A stretch of 64,000 nucleotides of DNA from Gramella sp. MT6 (GTDB lineage Bacteria > Bacteroidota > Bacteroidia > Flavobacteriales > Flavobacteriaceae): positions 3,498,501 to 3,562,500 of the forward strand of contig NZ_CP048410.1 of NCBI RefSeq assembly GCF_019357415.1. Reading direction: 5' to 3'. Each line of letters opens with the position of its first letter. Position 1 is the stretch's first letter. Positions 40,649 through 51,400 of this stretch are shown here, in pieces. The translations under genes were made by a program, and so were the position numbers. Under the pieces are notes generated by a model. The model had not been told where the DNA came from. It searched no databases and saw only the letters and a program-made list of their open reading frames with translations.

Positions 40649-41818
40649 TTAGTGATTATGTCCTCCCTCGCCTTTATTCAATTCGGCCATAAGATAATAG
40701 GCATTGTTAAAAGCATATTTCATATTCTCAGGCACCTTTTCCATAAAGTTCACAGTGGTCCATTTATTTTCAGTAACTCCGGTGGTGATTTCAACTGGTT
40801 TAAAACTCCATTGTTCACCTTCCCTTTCTGCGGAAAAAATATAAAACCTATCGCCATTCTTAGCGATCGCGCCTTCAGGAAATGATAATGTCTTATTATC
40901 TTCTATAACAATTCTACCTTTTACATACATCCCTGGCACCAATTGGCCAGACCGGTTGTCAATTTCAGCATGCACGTGCAGCGCTTTGGGATCCTGTTCA
41001 AAATTCTTGCTAATAGAAAGTATCTCTGCAACCATCTCTTTTCCCGGCTGCGAAGAGGTGCTAAAAAATACTTTCTGACCTTTTTTCACCTTCGGAACAT
41101 CTTTCTCAAAAACCATCAAATCTACATGCACATCGTCTGTATTAATAATTTCAAACATATTTGTTTGGGATTGCACAAATTGCCCCGTTTTTATATTCAC
41201 CGCCTGCACAGCTCCTTTTATTGGGCTTAGAACAGGTACCTGCTGTTGAATATCTCCATTTTTAATCTGTTCTGGATTAATATGAAGCTGCCTTAACTGA
41301 GCTTTCATACCGTTTAAATGTGCCCTGGCACCTTCCAGTTCATATTCTACTTTCTGAAAGGTTTCGCCAGAACCTACGCCCTCTTCATATAGCCTTTTCT
41401 GCCTGGCATAATCCTTTTCAAGGAATTTCAGTCTGTTTGCCGTGTTTACATAATCGATCTGAACTTTGATGATATCGGGATGACTTAGATAAGCCAGCAC
41501 ACTCCCGCGTTCAACTTCAGCACCCTCGATCACTTTTATGGAACTGATATTCCCGCCAATTACCGGAGTTACCGTAGCTTCACTCTGAGGCGGTACCTCC
41601 AGGTGTCCGTTTGCCTCAACAAATCCGCTCATAAGCTTAGAAGTCAGCGTATCAATTTTCATATCCAGAGCTTCAAATTGCTGCTGGGTGAGCATTACAT
41701 CTTTCGCAGTAGGTGCCTGAGCTGTATTATTTTTTTCTTCGGAAACCTGTTTATTGTTTTCTCCACAGGAAGCCAGGAGAATGGCTGTACTTGCTAATAT
41801 GATCTTTATAATTCTCAT
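40649..41818 (-). CDS. RND efflux periplasmic adaptor (lipoprotein)
   Basis: This membrane-fusion protein of about 389 residues starts with a lipoprotein signal (MRIIKIILASTAILLASC), so I chose ATG 41818 rather than a longer frame. It shows the biotinyl-lipoyl-like halves (TVTPVIGGNISSIKVIEGAEV and VLSPIKGAVQAVNIKTGQ), a helical hairpin between them, and a beta-barrel domain. It bridges the inner-membrane pump and the outer channel, both encoded just upstream in one fused gene. The C-terminus ends GEGGHNH, a possible metal-binding tail. The substrate is probably a heavy metal (Cu, Zn, Co). Confidence 0.88.
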   Translation of the reverse strand: MRIIKIILASTAILLASCGENNKQVSEEKNNTAQAPTAKDVMLTQQQFEALDMKIDTLTSKLMSGFVEANGHLEVPPQSEATVTPVIGGNISSIKVIEGAEVERGSVLAYLSHPDIIKVQIDYVNTANRLKFLEKDYARQKRLYEEGVGSGETFQKVEYELEGARAHLNGMKAQLRQLHINPEQIKNGDIQQQVPVLSPIKGAVQAVNIKTGQFVQSQTNMFEIINTDDVHVDLMVFEKDVPKVKKGQKVFFSTSSQPGKEMVAEILSISKNFEQDPKALHVHAEIDNRSGQLVPGMYVKGRIVIEDNKTLSFPEGAIAKNGDRFYIFSAEREGEQWSFKPVEITTGVTENKWTTVNFMEKVPENMKYAFNNAYYLMAELNKGEGGHNH

Positions 41819-41822
41819 TTCT

Positions 41823-44800
41823 TTATTTTCTTTTAAGATAAAATTCAATTTCGGCCAGAGCGAACTGGTAATTTTTATAAGCTTCGATCGCCCGAAGTTC
41901 AGATTGGATGGCATTATCCAGATTCTGGATCATTTCAGTATAATCTATCGCTCCTTCATTAAATGCCAGTAAAGTTCCCTGCCGCTGCTCTTCAAGTAGC
42001 GGAACCACCTCGGTGCGATAAAATTCCCAGGAAGATCTCCACTTTTTGAAATTCTCCAGGGCCGATTGATATTGGGTAGAAATTTGCGTTGTTCTGAATC
42101 TCAGATTTTCTTCGGCAATTTCCTTTTCAATTTTTGCGGTTTTCACATCGGCATGTTCTTTCCCTGAAAAAACTGGAATTGAAATTCCTACCTGATAATT
42201 GTAAAATCCGGTGGCTCCGTTCACCTCCTGTAAGCCATACTGAAGATTAAAAGCCGGAAGAAAATCAGTTTTTTCAGCCTTTACCCTGGAATCTGCCACC
42301 TGTACTTTTTCTTCGGAAATCTGAAGTAGAGGATGTTGTCCAACCTTTTCTGGAAGCAACTCAGTTTCCGGATCAGGATTGCTTATAGGTTCTCCTGAAA
42401 CACCAAAATTTTCCTCACCAAGCCATAAATTTAGTTCCCTAATTGAGTTTTGATAATCACTTGCCACCTGATTTTTCTGAATTTCTATCTCCCTGATCCT
42501 GTTTTTAGCGGCGAGCATTTCCAGTCTGGAAATAGCTTCAGTTTCATATCTCAGATCAACCGCCTTTTCTAAACGGGTATACAGAGAGTCCAGGCTGTCA
42601 AAAAGTTTCAGCTTTAATTTTGCCGAATAAGCCGAACTCCACACTTTCTTCACCTCACGGCTAACCTGTAATCTGGACAATTCAAGGTCACTTTCAGCCA
42701 TATCTATGCGGTCATTATAAAGCCTATTCTTACTTGCTATTCCAAAAAGGTCTATCCCCTGCTGCTGAAAACCTACAGTAGTATATATGCCACCTGCATC
42801 ACCAATTTCTTCCCCGCCAGTAAATACAGTGGTTTTTCCAAAATCCCATGCCAAAGCCTTCATGGCGTTTTCCTTGTCTACCTCACGGGCCTTATTTTTT
42901 AAAACCGGATAATTTTCCAGCGCTTTTTCAACTGCTTCTTGCTGGGAAATCTCCGCCATTCCATTTGTTTCCTGCGCCCTCAAATTATTGCTAAACCCTG
43001 CGACTACGATCAAGGCCAGAACACCAGCTAATTTTGGATTCATTTTATTGAAATTTTTTCTAGTTTCCATCCAGCGATAAAGAACAGGCAGGATGAATAA
43101 GGTTAAGAAAGTTGAAGTAATTAGTCCGCCAATCACCACGGTCGCTAGAGGCCTTTGTACTTCAGCCCCGGCCGAAGATGAAATTGCCATAGGCAGAAAC
43201 CCTAAAACATCGGTTAGTGCCGTTAATAAAATTGGCCTTATCCTTCGCTTTGTTCCAAGTTTGATACGCTCGGAAATATCTAGTACTCCCTCATCCTTCA
43301 GTTCATTAAAGCCACTTATAAGAACAAGTCCGTTTAATACCGCTACACCGAACAACACGATAAAGCCAACTCCGGCTGATATGCTAAAGGGCATTCCTCT
43401 TAACCATAAAGAATAGACCCCACCAATAGCAGCTAATGGAATAGCCATGTAGATCATGGTGGTTTGTTTGAAAGATTTCAAGGCAAAATAGATCAGGATA
43501 AAGATCAGGAATAAGGCAATTGGAACTACAATTTGCAGTTTTTTCCTGGCACGTTCGAAATTTTCAAAAGCTCCACCATACCGAATATAATAACCCGGGG
43601 GAAGACTCAATTCTTCATCTAATTTATTCTGAATATCCTCCACCACAGATTTTACATCTCGATTTCTGATATTCACTCCCACATAGGTTCTGCGGTTAGT
43701 ATTATCCCTGCTTATCTGCATGGGACCAGATTTATAGCTGATGTCTGCAACTTCCTTTAGCGGGATTTGCTCCCCGGAAGGTATATTCACATACAAATTC
43801 TGGATATTACCGATGTTTCTCCTGTTTTCGGGCTGAAGACGAACTACCAGATCGAATCGTTTTTCCCCTTCAAAAATAACTCCCGCTTTTCCTCCTGCAA
43901 ATGCCGACTGGATTTGCGAATTCAGATCATCGATCTGGAGGCCATACTGAGCGATCTTATTCCGGTCATACACTACAGTGATCTGAGGTAATCCCGTGGT
44001 CGCTTCAACTTTCATATCGGCTACGCCATCAATATTGCCAATAAGATTACTAATTTCCTGTGCTTTCGTCGCAAGGAGATCAAGGTCCTCTCCATATATC
44101 TTTACTGCAATATCCTCCCTAACACCCGTTAATAGTTCATTGAAACGCATTTCTACCGGTTGGGTGAATTCATAACTCAGCCCGGGAATAACACTAAGGC
44201 TTTGCTTTATTTTTGAAATAAGCTCTTCCTTGCTCTCTGCAGACGTCCATTCAGATTTATCTTTTAAGATGATAAAACTGTCCCCAATGTCCATAGGCAT
44301 GGGATCTGTTGGAACATCAGACACACCAAAACGGGTAACCACCTGTTCAATTTCAGGATACTCCTCCAGCAACATGTTTTCTATTCTTGTGGAGGTCTGT
44401 ATCCCCTCATCAAGGGAACTACCTGGTTGAAGGATAACATGAAACGCAATATCTCCTTCGTCCAGCTGCGGAATGAATTCGCCACCCATTCTGGTAAATA
44501 GAAATATAGCCAGAGCAAAGAGTCCCACTGTAAAAACAATAACAAGTTTGCTCTTTTTCAATGCGTTTTGAAGAAGAGGTTCATACTTAAGCTGCAACCA
44601 GGTAACGAAGCGATCTCCCCAGGTGTTTTTCTTCTTTTTTGGTAGTTTTAGAAAAACCGAAGATATCATCGGTACATAAGTCAGGCATAGTATCATAGCA
44701 CCAAGCATGGCGAAAATAAAAGTAAGGGCCATGGGTTTGAACATTTTGCCCTCCACTCCTTCTAAAGCCAGTATTGGTAGAAATACAATAAGTATGATCA

Positions 44801-46160
44801 ACTGACCAAAAAATGCCGAATTCATCATTTTCTTGGAAGAGGATGCCACGATCTTATCCTTTTCTTTTTGAACATCATGCTGATTCTTTCCAATTCTCTG
44901 GTAAAGAATAAAGACAGTACTTTCAACGATTATTACAGCGCCATCCACAATAATTCCGAAGTCGATAGCGCCGAGGCTCATTAGATTAGCCCAGACGTCG
45001 AACGTATTCATCAATATAAATGCGAATAATAAGGATAAGGGAATAGTTGAAGCTACAATGAGTCCTCCCCTCCAGTTACCTAGCAGCAGAACCAGGACAA
45101 AGATCACGATAAGTCCACCTTCGATCAAATTGCCTTTTACTGTAGAAGTTGTATTGGCAATTAGCTCACTGCGATCCAGGAACGATTTGATACTTACTCC
45201 TTCCGGTAATGACTTCTGGATTTGCTCTATCCGGTCTTTTACATTTTCTACGACCTCATTAGAATTCGCGCCCTTCAGCATCATCACCATTCCGCCTACA
45301 GTTTCGCCCTCTCCATTCCTTGTAAGTGCTCCATAGCGTACCGCGCTTCCTATTCCAACTTCGGCGACGTCACCAATAGTAATAGGAATCCCTTTAGAGT
45401 TAGTAATTACAATCTTCTGAAGATCTTTAATACTTCTGGCAAGGCCTTCGCCACGAATAAAATTAGCCTGATGATTTTTTTCAATATAGGCACCTCCAGT
45501 ATTCTGGTTATTATTTTCCAGGGCCTCAAACACATCAGAAATGGATAGGCCGATAGCGCGCAGTTCATCAGGATCTACTGCTACCTCATATTGTTTGATC
45601 CTTCCGCCCACGCCATTCACTTCTACCACACCAGGAACCATAGCCATCTGGCGACGGACGATCCAGTCCTGAATAGTCCTAAGTTCGGTTGGTGAATACT
45701 CGTTCTTATGCGCTTCATCTACCTCCAGTGTATACTGAAATATTTCCCCTAACCCGGTAGAAATAGGGCCCATTGAAGGTTTCCCAAATCCCTCAGGAAT
45801 TTCTTCTTTGACCTGTCCAAGCTTTTCAGCTACAAGTTGTCGGGGAAGATAGGTTCCCATATCATCCTCAAAAACTATAGTAACAACTGACAGACCAAAA
45901 CGGGAAACAGAGCGTATTTCCTGTACTCCTGGTAGATTACTCATGGCAATTTCCACTGGGTAAGTAACAAATTGTTCTATATCCTGTGTTCCCAGATTTG
46001 GCGCCTGGGTAATTACCTGCACCTGGTTATTGGTAATATCGGGTTGCGCATCGATGGGCACCTGGGTCATACTCCAGATACCAGCACCAATAAGTACTAC
46101 AGTGAACAACCCAATAATAAATTTATTATTGATTGAAAAATCAATGATCTTATTAATCAT
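41823..46160 (-). CDS. CusA/CzcA-type RND pump fused to an outer-membrane channel
   Basis: This fusion of about 1445 residues starts (ATG 46160) with the RND pump: MINKIIDFSINNKFIIGLF, the CusA/CzcA motif QAPNLGTQDIEQFVTYP, helices with GAIDFGIIVDGAVI (Asp for proton relay), and a second RND half. The pump ends near residue 1035 (PVLYRWME). A hydrophobic segment (LAGVLALIVVAGFSNNLRAQ) then leads into a TolC/CzcC-like channel domain of about 380 residues (ISQQEAVEKALENYP to IEFYLKRK). The fused layout is known in Bacteroidota. The adaptor gene follows by four bases. It expels heavy metal across both membranes. Confidence 0.9.
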   Translation of the reverse strand: MINKIIDFSINNKFIIGLFTVVLIGAGIWSMTQVPIDAQPDITNNQVQVITQAPNLGTQDIEQFVTYPVEIAMSNLPGVQEIRSVSRFGLSVVTIVFEDDMGTYLPRQLVAEKLGQVKEEIPEGFGKPSMGPISTGLGEIFQYTLEVDEAHKNEYSPTELRTIQDWIVRRQMAMVPGVVEVNGVGGRIKQYEVAVDPDELRAIGLSISDVFEALENNNQNTGGAYIEKNHQANFIRGEGLARSIKDLQKIVITNSKGIPITIGDVAEVGIGSAVRYGALTRNGEGETVGGMVMMLKGANSNEVVENVKDRIEQIQKSLPEGVSIKSFLDRSELIANTTSTVKGNLIEGGLIVIFVLVLLLGNWRGGLIVASTIPLSLLFAFILMNTFDVWANLMSLGAIDFGIIVDGAVIIVESTVFILYQRIGKNQHDVQKEKDKIVASSSKKMMNSAFFGQLIILIVFLPILALEGVEGKMFKPMALTFIFAMLGAMILCLTYVPMISSVFLKLPKKKKNTWGDRFVTWLQLKYEPLLQNALKKSKLVIVFTVGLFALAIFLFTRMGGEFIPQLDEGDIAFHVILQPGSSLDEGIQTSTRIENMLLEEYPEIEQVVTRFGVSDVPTDPMPMDIGDSFIILKDKSEWTSAESKEELISKIKQSLSVIPGLSYEFTQPVEMRFNELLTGVREDIAVKIYGEDLDLLATKAQEISNLIGNIDGVADMKVEATTGLPQITVVYDRNKIAQYGLQIDDLNSQIQSAFAGGKAGVIFEGEKRFDLVVRLQPENRRNIGNIQNLYVNIPSGEQIPLKEVADISYKSGPMQISRDNTNRRTYVGVNIRNRDVKSVVEDIQNKLDEELSLPPGYYIRYGGAFENFERARKKLQIVVPIALFLIFILIYFALKSFKQTTMIYMAIPLAAIGGVYSLWLRGMPFSISAGVGFIVLFGVAVLNGLVLISGFNELKDEGVLDISERIKLGTKRRIRPILLTALTDVLGFLPMAISSSAGAEVQRPLATVVIGGLITSTFLTLFILPVLYRWMETRKNFNKMNPKLAGVLALIVVAGFSNNLRAQETNGMAEISQQEAVEKALENYPVLKNKAREVDKENAMKALAWDFGKTTVFTGGEEIGDAGGIYTTVGFQQQGIDLFGIASKNRLYNDRIDMAESDLELSRLQVSREVKKVWSSAYSAKLKLKLFDSLDSLYTRLEKAVDLRYETEAISRLEMLAAKNRIREIEIQKNQVASDYQNSIRELNLWLGEENFGVSGEPISNPDPETELLPEKVGQHPLLQISEEKVQVADSRVKAEKTDFLPAFNLQYGLQEVNGATGFYNYQVGISIPVFSGKEHADVKTAKIEKEIAEENLRFRTTQISTQYQSALENFKKWRSSWEFYRTEVVPLLEEQRQGTLLAFNEGAIDYTEMIQNLDNAIQSELRAIEAYKNYQFALAEIEFYLKRK

Positions 46161-46241
46161 GAATAATATGTTTAATTCAGTGAAAATTGAATTTGGCCCA
46201 AACAATTAGTGTCGTTTGGACGTAGGTATCCCAAAACTGAA

Positions 46242-46550
46242 TTAAACCCTGGGTGGTTGGAAAAAAGATCCGGGGATATCGTCTCCCAGCTGGTAGTTCA
46301 TTTCCGGGGTTTCCGAGGAAATTTCTAGAGAAATTAGCTCCTGATCTGAAGAGTTAAAACTTAACATATGAACATGACAGCAATGACACTGGCAGAAAGG
46401 ACTGCAATCATCTACCGAAGATTGTGACGAATGAGAACTCTCCACCTGATGAAATTCAGTATTTGCATCCTGAGAAATCACCTCATCCTCGCAAGGCATT
46501 AAGGTTAATCCCAGAAAATAAATGGAAAATATGACTGCCAAAAATTTCAT
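46242..46550 (-). CDS. Small Cys/His-rich secreted protein (DUF6660-like)
   Basis: This 102-residue protein has a signal peptide (MKFLAVIFSIYFLGL) and a mature part with the cluster CSPFCQCHCCHVHM near residue 58, an obvious metal-binding sequence. It ends FQPPRV. It leads the minus-strand metal-efflux operon and resembles small proteins placed before CusA-type pumps in this group (DUF6660-like, from memory). A periplasmic metal chaperone or sensor role is plausible but unproven. Confidence 0.7.
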   Translation of the reverse strand: MKFLAVIFSIYFLGLTLMPCEDEVISQDANTEFHQVESSHSSQSSVDDCSPFCQCHCCHVHMLSFNSSDQELISLEISSETPEMNYQLGDDIPGSFFQPPRV

Positions 46551-46914
46551 AATACAAAAGTAACTATAAAAAAATGCAATGCAATTGCAAGATTGTAGAT
46601 TTGAATGGCAATTCCAGATGGATAGGTTTAAGTTGTGTACCAGATTAAAGATTTTCTCAAAATTCCATTTCTGGAGGTTAGGCTATCTTCTATAAATATA
46701 TCCAGTTGTTTCCAGCTAAAATTGAAGATTAGGTCTAATGAAAAAAGCTCGACGGAAGCAACAGGAACAGGTAGTAATGGAATTGGGTCAAAATTTCAGG
46801 CCAACAGCTGATATAAGAATACTAGCGGCATTTTCTCTGTAAAAATTTTAAGATAAATTCTGTTTTTTAACATTTCTTTTTATATCTCAATGGTTTATTC
46901 GTAAATTATCCGCT
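46551..46914. other. Intergenic region without a visible gene
   Basis: This 364-base space lies between the divergent metal-efflux and MltF genes. It is AT-rich and contains a self-complementary TGCAATTGCA stretch near 46577-46592. I found no convincing gene (a 34-codon frame at 46738-46842 was rejected). It should carry promoters for both neighbours. Confidence 0.4.
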
Positions 46915-48399
46915 ATGGATTCAAAATTGAAATCATTTTTTTTCGCTCTTTCAATAATTTTATCAAGCTGCTCTCAGGGGAACGGAATTTCAGAAGAAAA
47001 TGCCGAATTGTATAATTCAGGTAAGGAAAAACCACCCTATAAAGTCTCTAAAGATCTTGAGGCTATCAAAAAAGATGGAGTATTACATGCCATAACAATT
47101 TACAATTCCACGAGTTATTTTTTATACAAAGGAATACCCATGGGTTTTGAATATGAGCTATTATCTCGCTTAGCAGAGGATTTAGAACTTGAACTTAAGA
47201 TTACAGTTGCAGATGATATAGATGACCTCTTTGATATGCTTAATAATGGTGAAGCAGATTTGATTGCTTATGGTTTGACTATAACTGAACCCAGAAAAAA
47301 GCTGGTTAGTTTTACAGAGAATCATTATGTAACCCACCAGACCTTAGTTCAGCGTATGCCTGATAACTGGCGATCCCTGCCCGGATACAAGATCGATAAA
47401 GAGTTAATTTCAAACACTTTAGAATTAATAAATGATACCGTGTGGGTCCGGGAAAATTCTTCTTATGCCGAACGCATAAAAAATTTACAGGATGAGATAG
47501 GCGATGAAATTCCGATTGCACACATTGAAGGAAATATTACTACCGATGAGATCATCAGAATGGTAGTGGATGGTGAAATTGAAAGAACAATTGCAGATTA
47601 TAATATCGCTGCAATCAATAAAACATTTTATCCTATTCTCGATATTGACACGCGCATATCTTTCTCTCAACGGATAGCCTGGGCTGTCAGACAAAATTCT
47701 CCGGAATTGTTAAAAGCAATAAATAAATGGATAACAAAAGAGAAAAAAATGGATGATTATTATGTCATCTACAATAAGTATTTCAAAAATAAAAAGTCCT
47801 ACAGGGGAAGGATCCAAAGTGATTTTTACAGTAAAAATGGTAACAGGATTAGTAAATATGATGATATTATTAAAGAAAATGCCTCCAAAATAGGATGGGA
47901 TTGGCGCCTGCTTTGTTCACAGGTATACCAGGAATCAAGGTTTGATCCTAAATCAGAATCCTGGGCAGGAGCAAAAGGGCTGATTCAATTAATGCCGGAA
48001 ACGGCTAAAGAACTGGGTGTGAATAACAGTTATAATCCGGAACAGAATGTTAGCGGTGGGGTAAAATACCTGAATAAAATTCGCGATAGATTTGAGGCTG
48101 TAGAAGATTCTATCCAAAAAGTGAAGTTCACCTTAGCTGCTTTCAACTGTGGCCCTGGACATGTATTGGATGCTATGCGCCTGGCAGAAAAGAATGGCAA
48201 AGATCCCAATATCTGGGATGATAATGTAGAGACCTATTTATTGAAACTTGCTCAAAAGAAATACTATCTGGATGATGTAGTTAGGCATGGCTTTGTAAGA
48301 GGATCAGAACCCTACAATTATGTTCGGGATATCTTTACTCGCTATGAGCAATACAAGCAATTTATAGAACCACAAACCGCAATTGGGATGGTTGATTAA
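46915..48399 (+). CDS. mltF: Membrane-bound lytic murein transglycosylase, MltF type
   Basis: This 494-residue lipoprotein (ILSSC, Cys near 19) has an N-terminal type 3 solute-binding domain (about 50-275, with GFEYELLSRLAEDLELEL and GLTITEPRKKLVSF) and a C-terminal SLT domain (about 320-480). The catalytic Glu lies in QVYQESRFDPKSESWAGAKG, followed by LIQLMPETAKELG and TLAAFNCGPGHV. It cleaves peptidoglycan glycan strands without hydrolysis. The two-domain order matches MltF. It stands alone. Confidence 0.9.
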   Translation: MDSKLKSFFFALSIILSSCSQGNGISEENAELYNSGKEKPPYKVSKDLEAIKKDGVLHAITIYNSTSYFLYKGIPMGFEYELLSRLAEDLELELKITVADDIDDLFDMLNNGEADLIAYGLTITEPRKKLVSFTENHYVTHQTLVQRMPDNWRSLPGYKIDKELISNTLELINDTVWVRENSSYAERIKNLQDEIGDEIPIAHIEGNITTDEIIRMVVDGEIERTIADYNIAAINKTFYPILDIDTRISFSQRIAWAVRQNSPELLKAINKWITKEKKMDDYYVIYNKYFKNKKSYRGRIQSDFYSKNGNRISKYDDIIKENASKIGWDWRLLCSQVYQESRFDPKSESWAGAKGLIQLMPETAKELGVNNSYNPEQNVSGGVKYLNKIRDRFEAVEDSIQKVKFTLAAFNCGPGHVLDAMRLAEKNGKDPNIWDDNVETYLLKLAQKKYYLDDVVRHGFVRGSEPYNYVRDIFTRYEQYKQFIEPQTAIGMVD

Positions 48400-48466
48400 A
48401 ACTCTTTTTTGGAATAACTCTTCCCAAAATTTTAATTGACTTCTGCTGAACTTGTAAAGTTAAGTT

Positions 48467-51400
48467 TTACTTTAAAGTTGCTCCAATCCCTATTTTCCCC
48501 AGTAAATATGGATTATGATCAATGATCAAAATATCATTTTGTTCACCGAGTTTCTTTAATATCGCATACAAAAGATCTATATCAGCATAGTGTAATCCCG
48601 TACTTGGTTCATCTAAAATATAAAGCTCATCTTTAGCCTGATCATTCAGCCAGTTCAACAACAATAATCGTTGCTTCTCTCCTGAAGAAAGTGATTGCAC
48701 CGGTTGATCCAGTCTAAGATGTGACAAACCGATCTCATTTAACTGATCAAGGAACTGGAATATTGAAGCAGGTGCCTTTACCTCATTCAACCATTCTTTT
48801 AATTCTGTAATATTCAATGCAAGTACCTCAGCAATGTTCTTCGACTGAACAGTATGCTCCAGTATATGTGGCTGGTAGCGCTGTCCCTTACATACTTCAC
48901 ATTTTTCAATCGCATTCGCAGCTACATCAAGGCTGGTTTCAGTAAATCCCCTGCCTTTGCAGTTGGGACACTGACTGGTTTTTGTTTTATATGAAAAGTC
49001 CCGAGCCTTCAGATCTGATTCGGCTGCGAAAATCTTACTTATATCCTTCAACAGATCCAGATATGAAACCAATAAGGTTTTCGCGTGAGATCGAAGTTTT
49101 TTGGTTTCAAAATAATGGGCTCCTTCATATTTCCCCGGAAATTTTATGCTTTCACAATTGACCGGCCTGCCGGTTTGAATGCTGGGTATCAGGATCTCTT
49201 TTACTAAGGTAGTTTTCCCGATTCCTGATTTACCGCTAATGGCTGTGATCCCGCCAACAGGTACTTCCAGCCCATCCTTCACCAGTGTGTGTTTCGACAA
49301 TTTCTTAATGGCTATATGATCCTTCCCTGCTTTCAACTCAACCTTTTTTGATGGCGCCTTCAGAAATGGATGACATTCTGGTTGTTTCAGGAAATCCTGA
49401 GGACTTCCCTCATAAGAAATATAACCTCCCAGCTTGCCGGCCAGAGGTCCGAGTTCCACCAGTCGGTCAGCCGAAAGAATGATCTCTTTGTTATGCTCGA
49501 TCACCAGCACCGTATTGCCTTTTTCAATAAGTTCTTTCAGAATATTGATCAGGTCCGGGATATTGTCATTAGATAATCCTGCCGAAGGTTCATCTAAAAG
49601 ATAGGTAATACCCTTCAGCGGACTGTTCAACTGTTTGATCAGTGCTACCCGCTGGTTCTCTCCTCCGGAAAGAGTGGTTGATTTTCTGTTGAGTTGCAGG
49701 TGATCAATATGCAATTGTTTTGCTCTTTTGATGGTATTGATCAAATAAGGCTGAATTTTGCAAATGAGTTTTTGATCGATCTCTTCATACTTATCAACAT
49801 TTGAAAGCCATTCTTCCAAAGTTTTAAAATCCATGCCCTTTATTTCATGGATGGAGTTTCCTCCAATTTTAAAGGCTAATCGTTCCGGCTTTAATCCACT
49901 TCCCTCACAATGACTGCATTCCGCAGGAGAGAAAAGTGCTTTGAGCTTATCGATATGCTTATTTTTACGAGTCTTATAGTATTCTTCCTTTAAGTAATGA
50001 AAAAGCCCTTCCCATTTCATACTTACTTCTTGAATACCTTCCCTGGTTTTAGTTTTGAATAGCCAATCTGCTTTCCAGACCTTATCCCCTGCTCCCTGAA
50101 AAAGGATCTCTTTTTGTTGGTCATCCAGCTGCTTAAAAGGCGTTTTCAGGTCAAATCCATACGTAGCCCCCAGTTCTTTTACGATCGCCATATACTGGCT
50201 CCCTGCTTGCCCATAATAGGCCAGCGCCTTATTATGTTCAAAGAGACCTTCTGCAATACTCTTTTCCTTATCAAGTACAATTTTATTAAGATCTGGCAGC
50301 AATTCCTCACCTATGCCATCGCAAATGGCACATTTTCCTAATTCGTGATTATTGGAAAAATGGCTAGCAGATAATTCCTTTCCTTCAAATTGCGCTTTTC
50401 TGGAAAAGACAAAGCGTAAGATCTTATCTATTCCCGTTTGTTTGGCAATATCTGAACGCTCTGTAAAACTCCTTTCCTTTCTGGTAACACAGATCGTTGG
50501 ACTTAGCCCTTCAATATTTTCAACTTCAAACTGAAAATTCACTCCTGCCCTGGATTGCTGATAAGATGAAAACTGTTTGGTCATTTCCTGCAGTCCGTAG
50601 CCGTGCAGGGTATCTATCACCAAAGAAGATTTTCCAGAACCCGAAATTCCGGTAAAAACAGTCAACTGGTTTTTAGGCAATTCAATATCCAGATCCTTAA
50701 GATAATGAGTTCGGGCACCTTTAATAGATATTTTATCAATATCCTGTTCTGTTAGATCTTTGAGATCTATTGGCTCAGCTTTAATGGTATTATCCACCCA
50801 CCTGTCGCAAGAAGATTGAAAAAGCGGATGATTCTCAAAGCAAATAATTCCCGCGGTTTGTGCTTTAAGCTGGTGCAAGGCTTTAAGCAACTGTCTCAAA
50901 TTCTGCTGATGCAAACCAATACTGGGTTCTTCCAGTATTAGCAGCGTCTTTTTTGATTGTTTTGCAAAATGCTTGGTAAGCTTGATACGTTGCGCCTCAC
51001 CGCCAGATAAAGTATTGGAAGGCTGCCCCAGTTTGATATAACCCAGCCCCAGTTGCAGCATCAAAGAAAGAATTTTGGTGAGCTGCTTTTCATCACTAAA
51101 GAAATCGTAAGCCTCCTCTATGCTCAAGTTATATATATCTGCAATATTCTTATTGTTCCAATGCACTTCCAGAACCTCATCCTTAAAACGCTTCCCGTTA
51201 CAGCTGGGACAAACTTGGTTAATAGTTCCCATCACGTTCATGGATAAAGTGATCACACCGGCCCCCTCGCAGGTTTCACATCTTCCCCGCTTATTATTAA
51301 ACGAAAAAGCTCCTTTACCTAATTTCTGGGCTTTAGCTTCCAGTGATTTAGCTAACAGATCACGGATCTTATCCGCTAAACCGGTATAAGTAGCCGGATT

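Noticed and set aside
46738..46842. 34-codon + strand frame between the metal-efflux operon and mltF
   Set aside because: Its composition is plausible but there is no ribosome site, terminator or recognisable motif, and it overlaps the expected promoter region of mltF.
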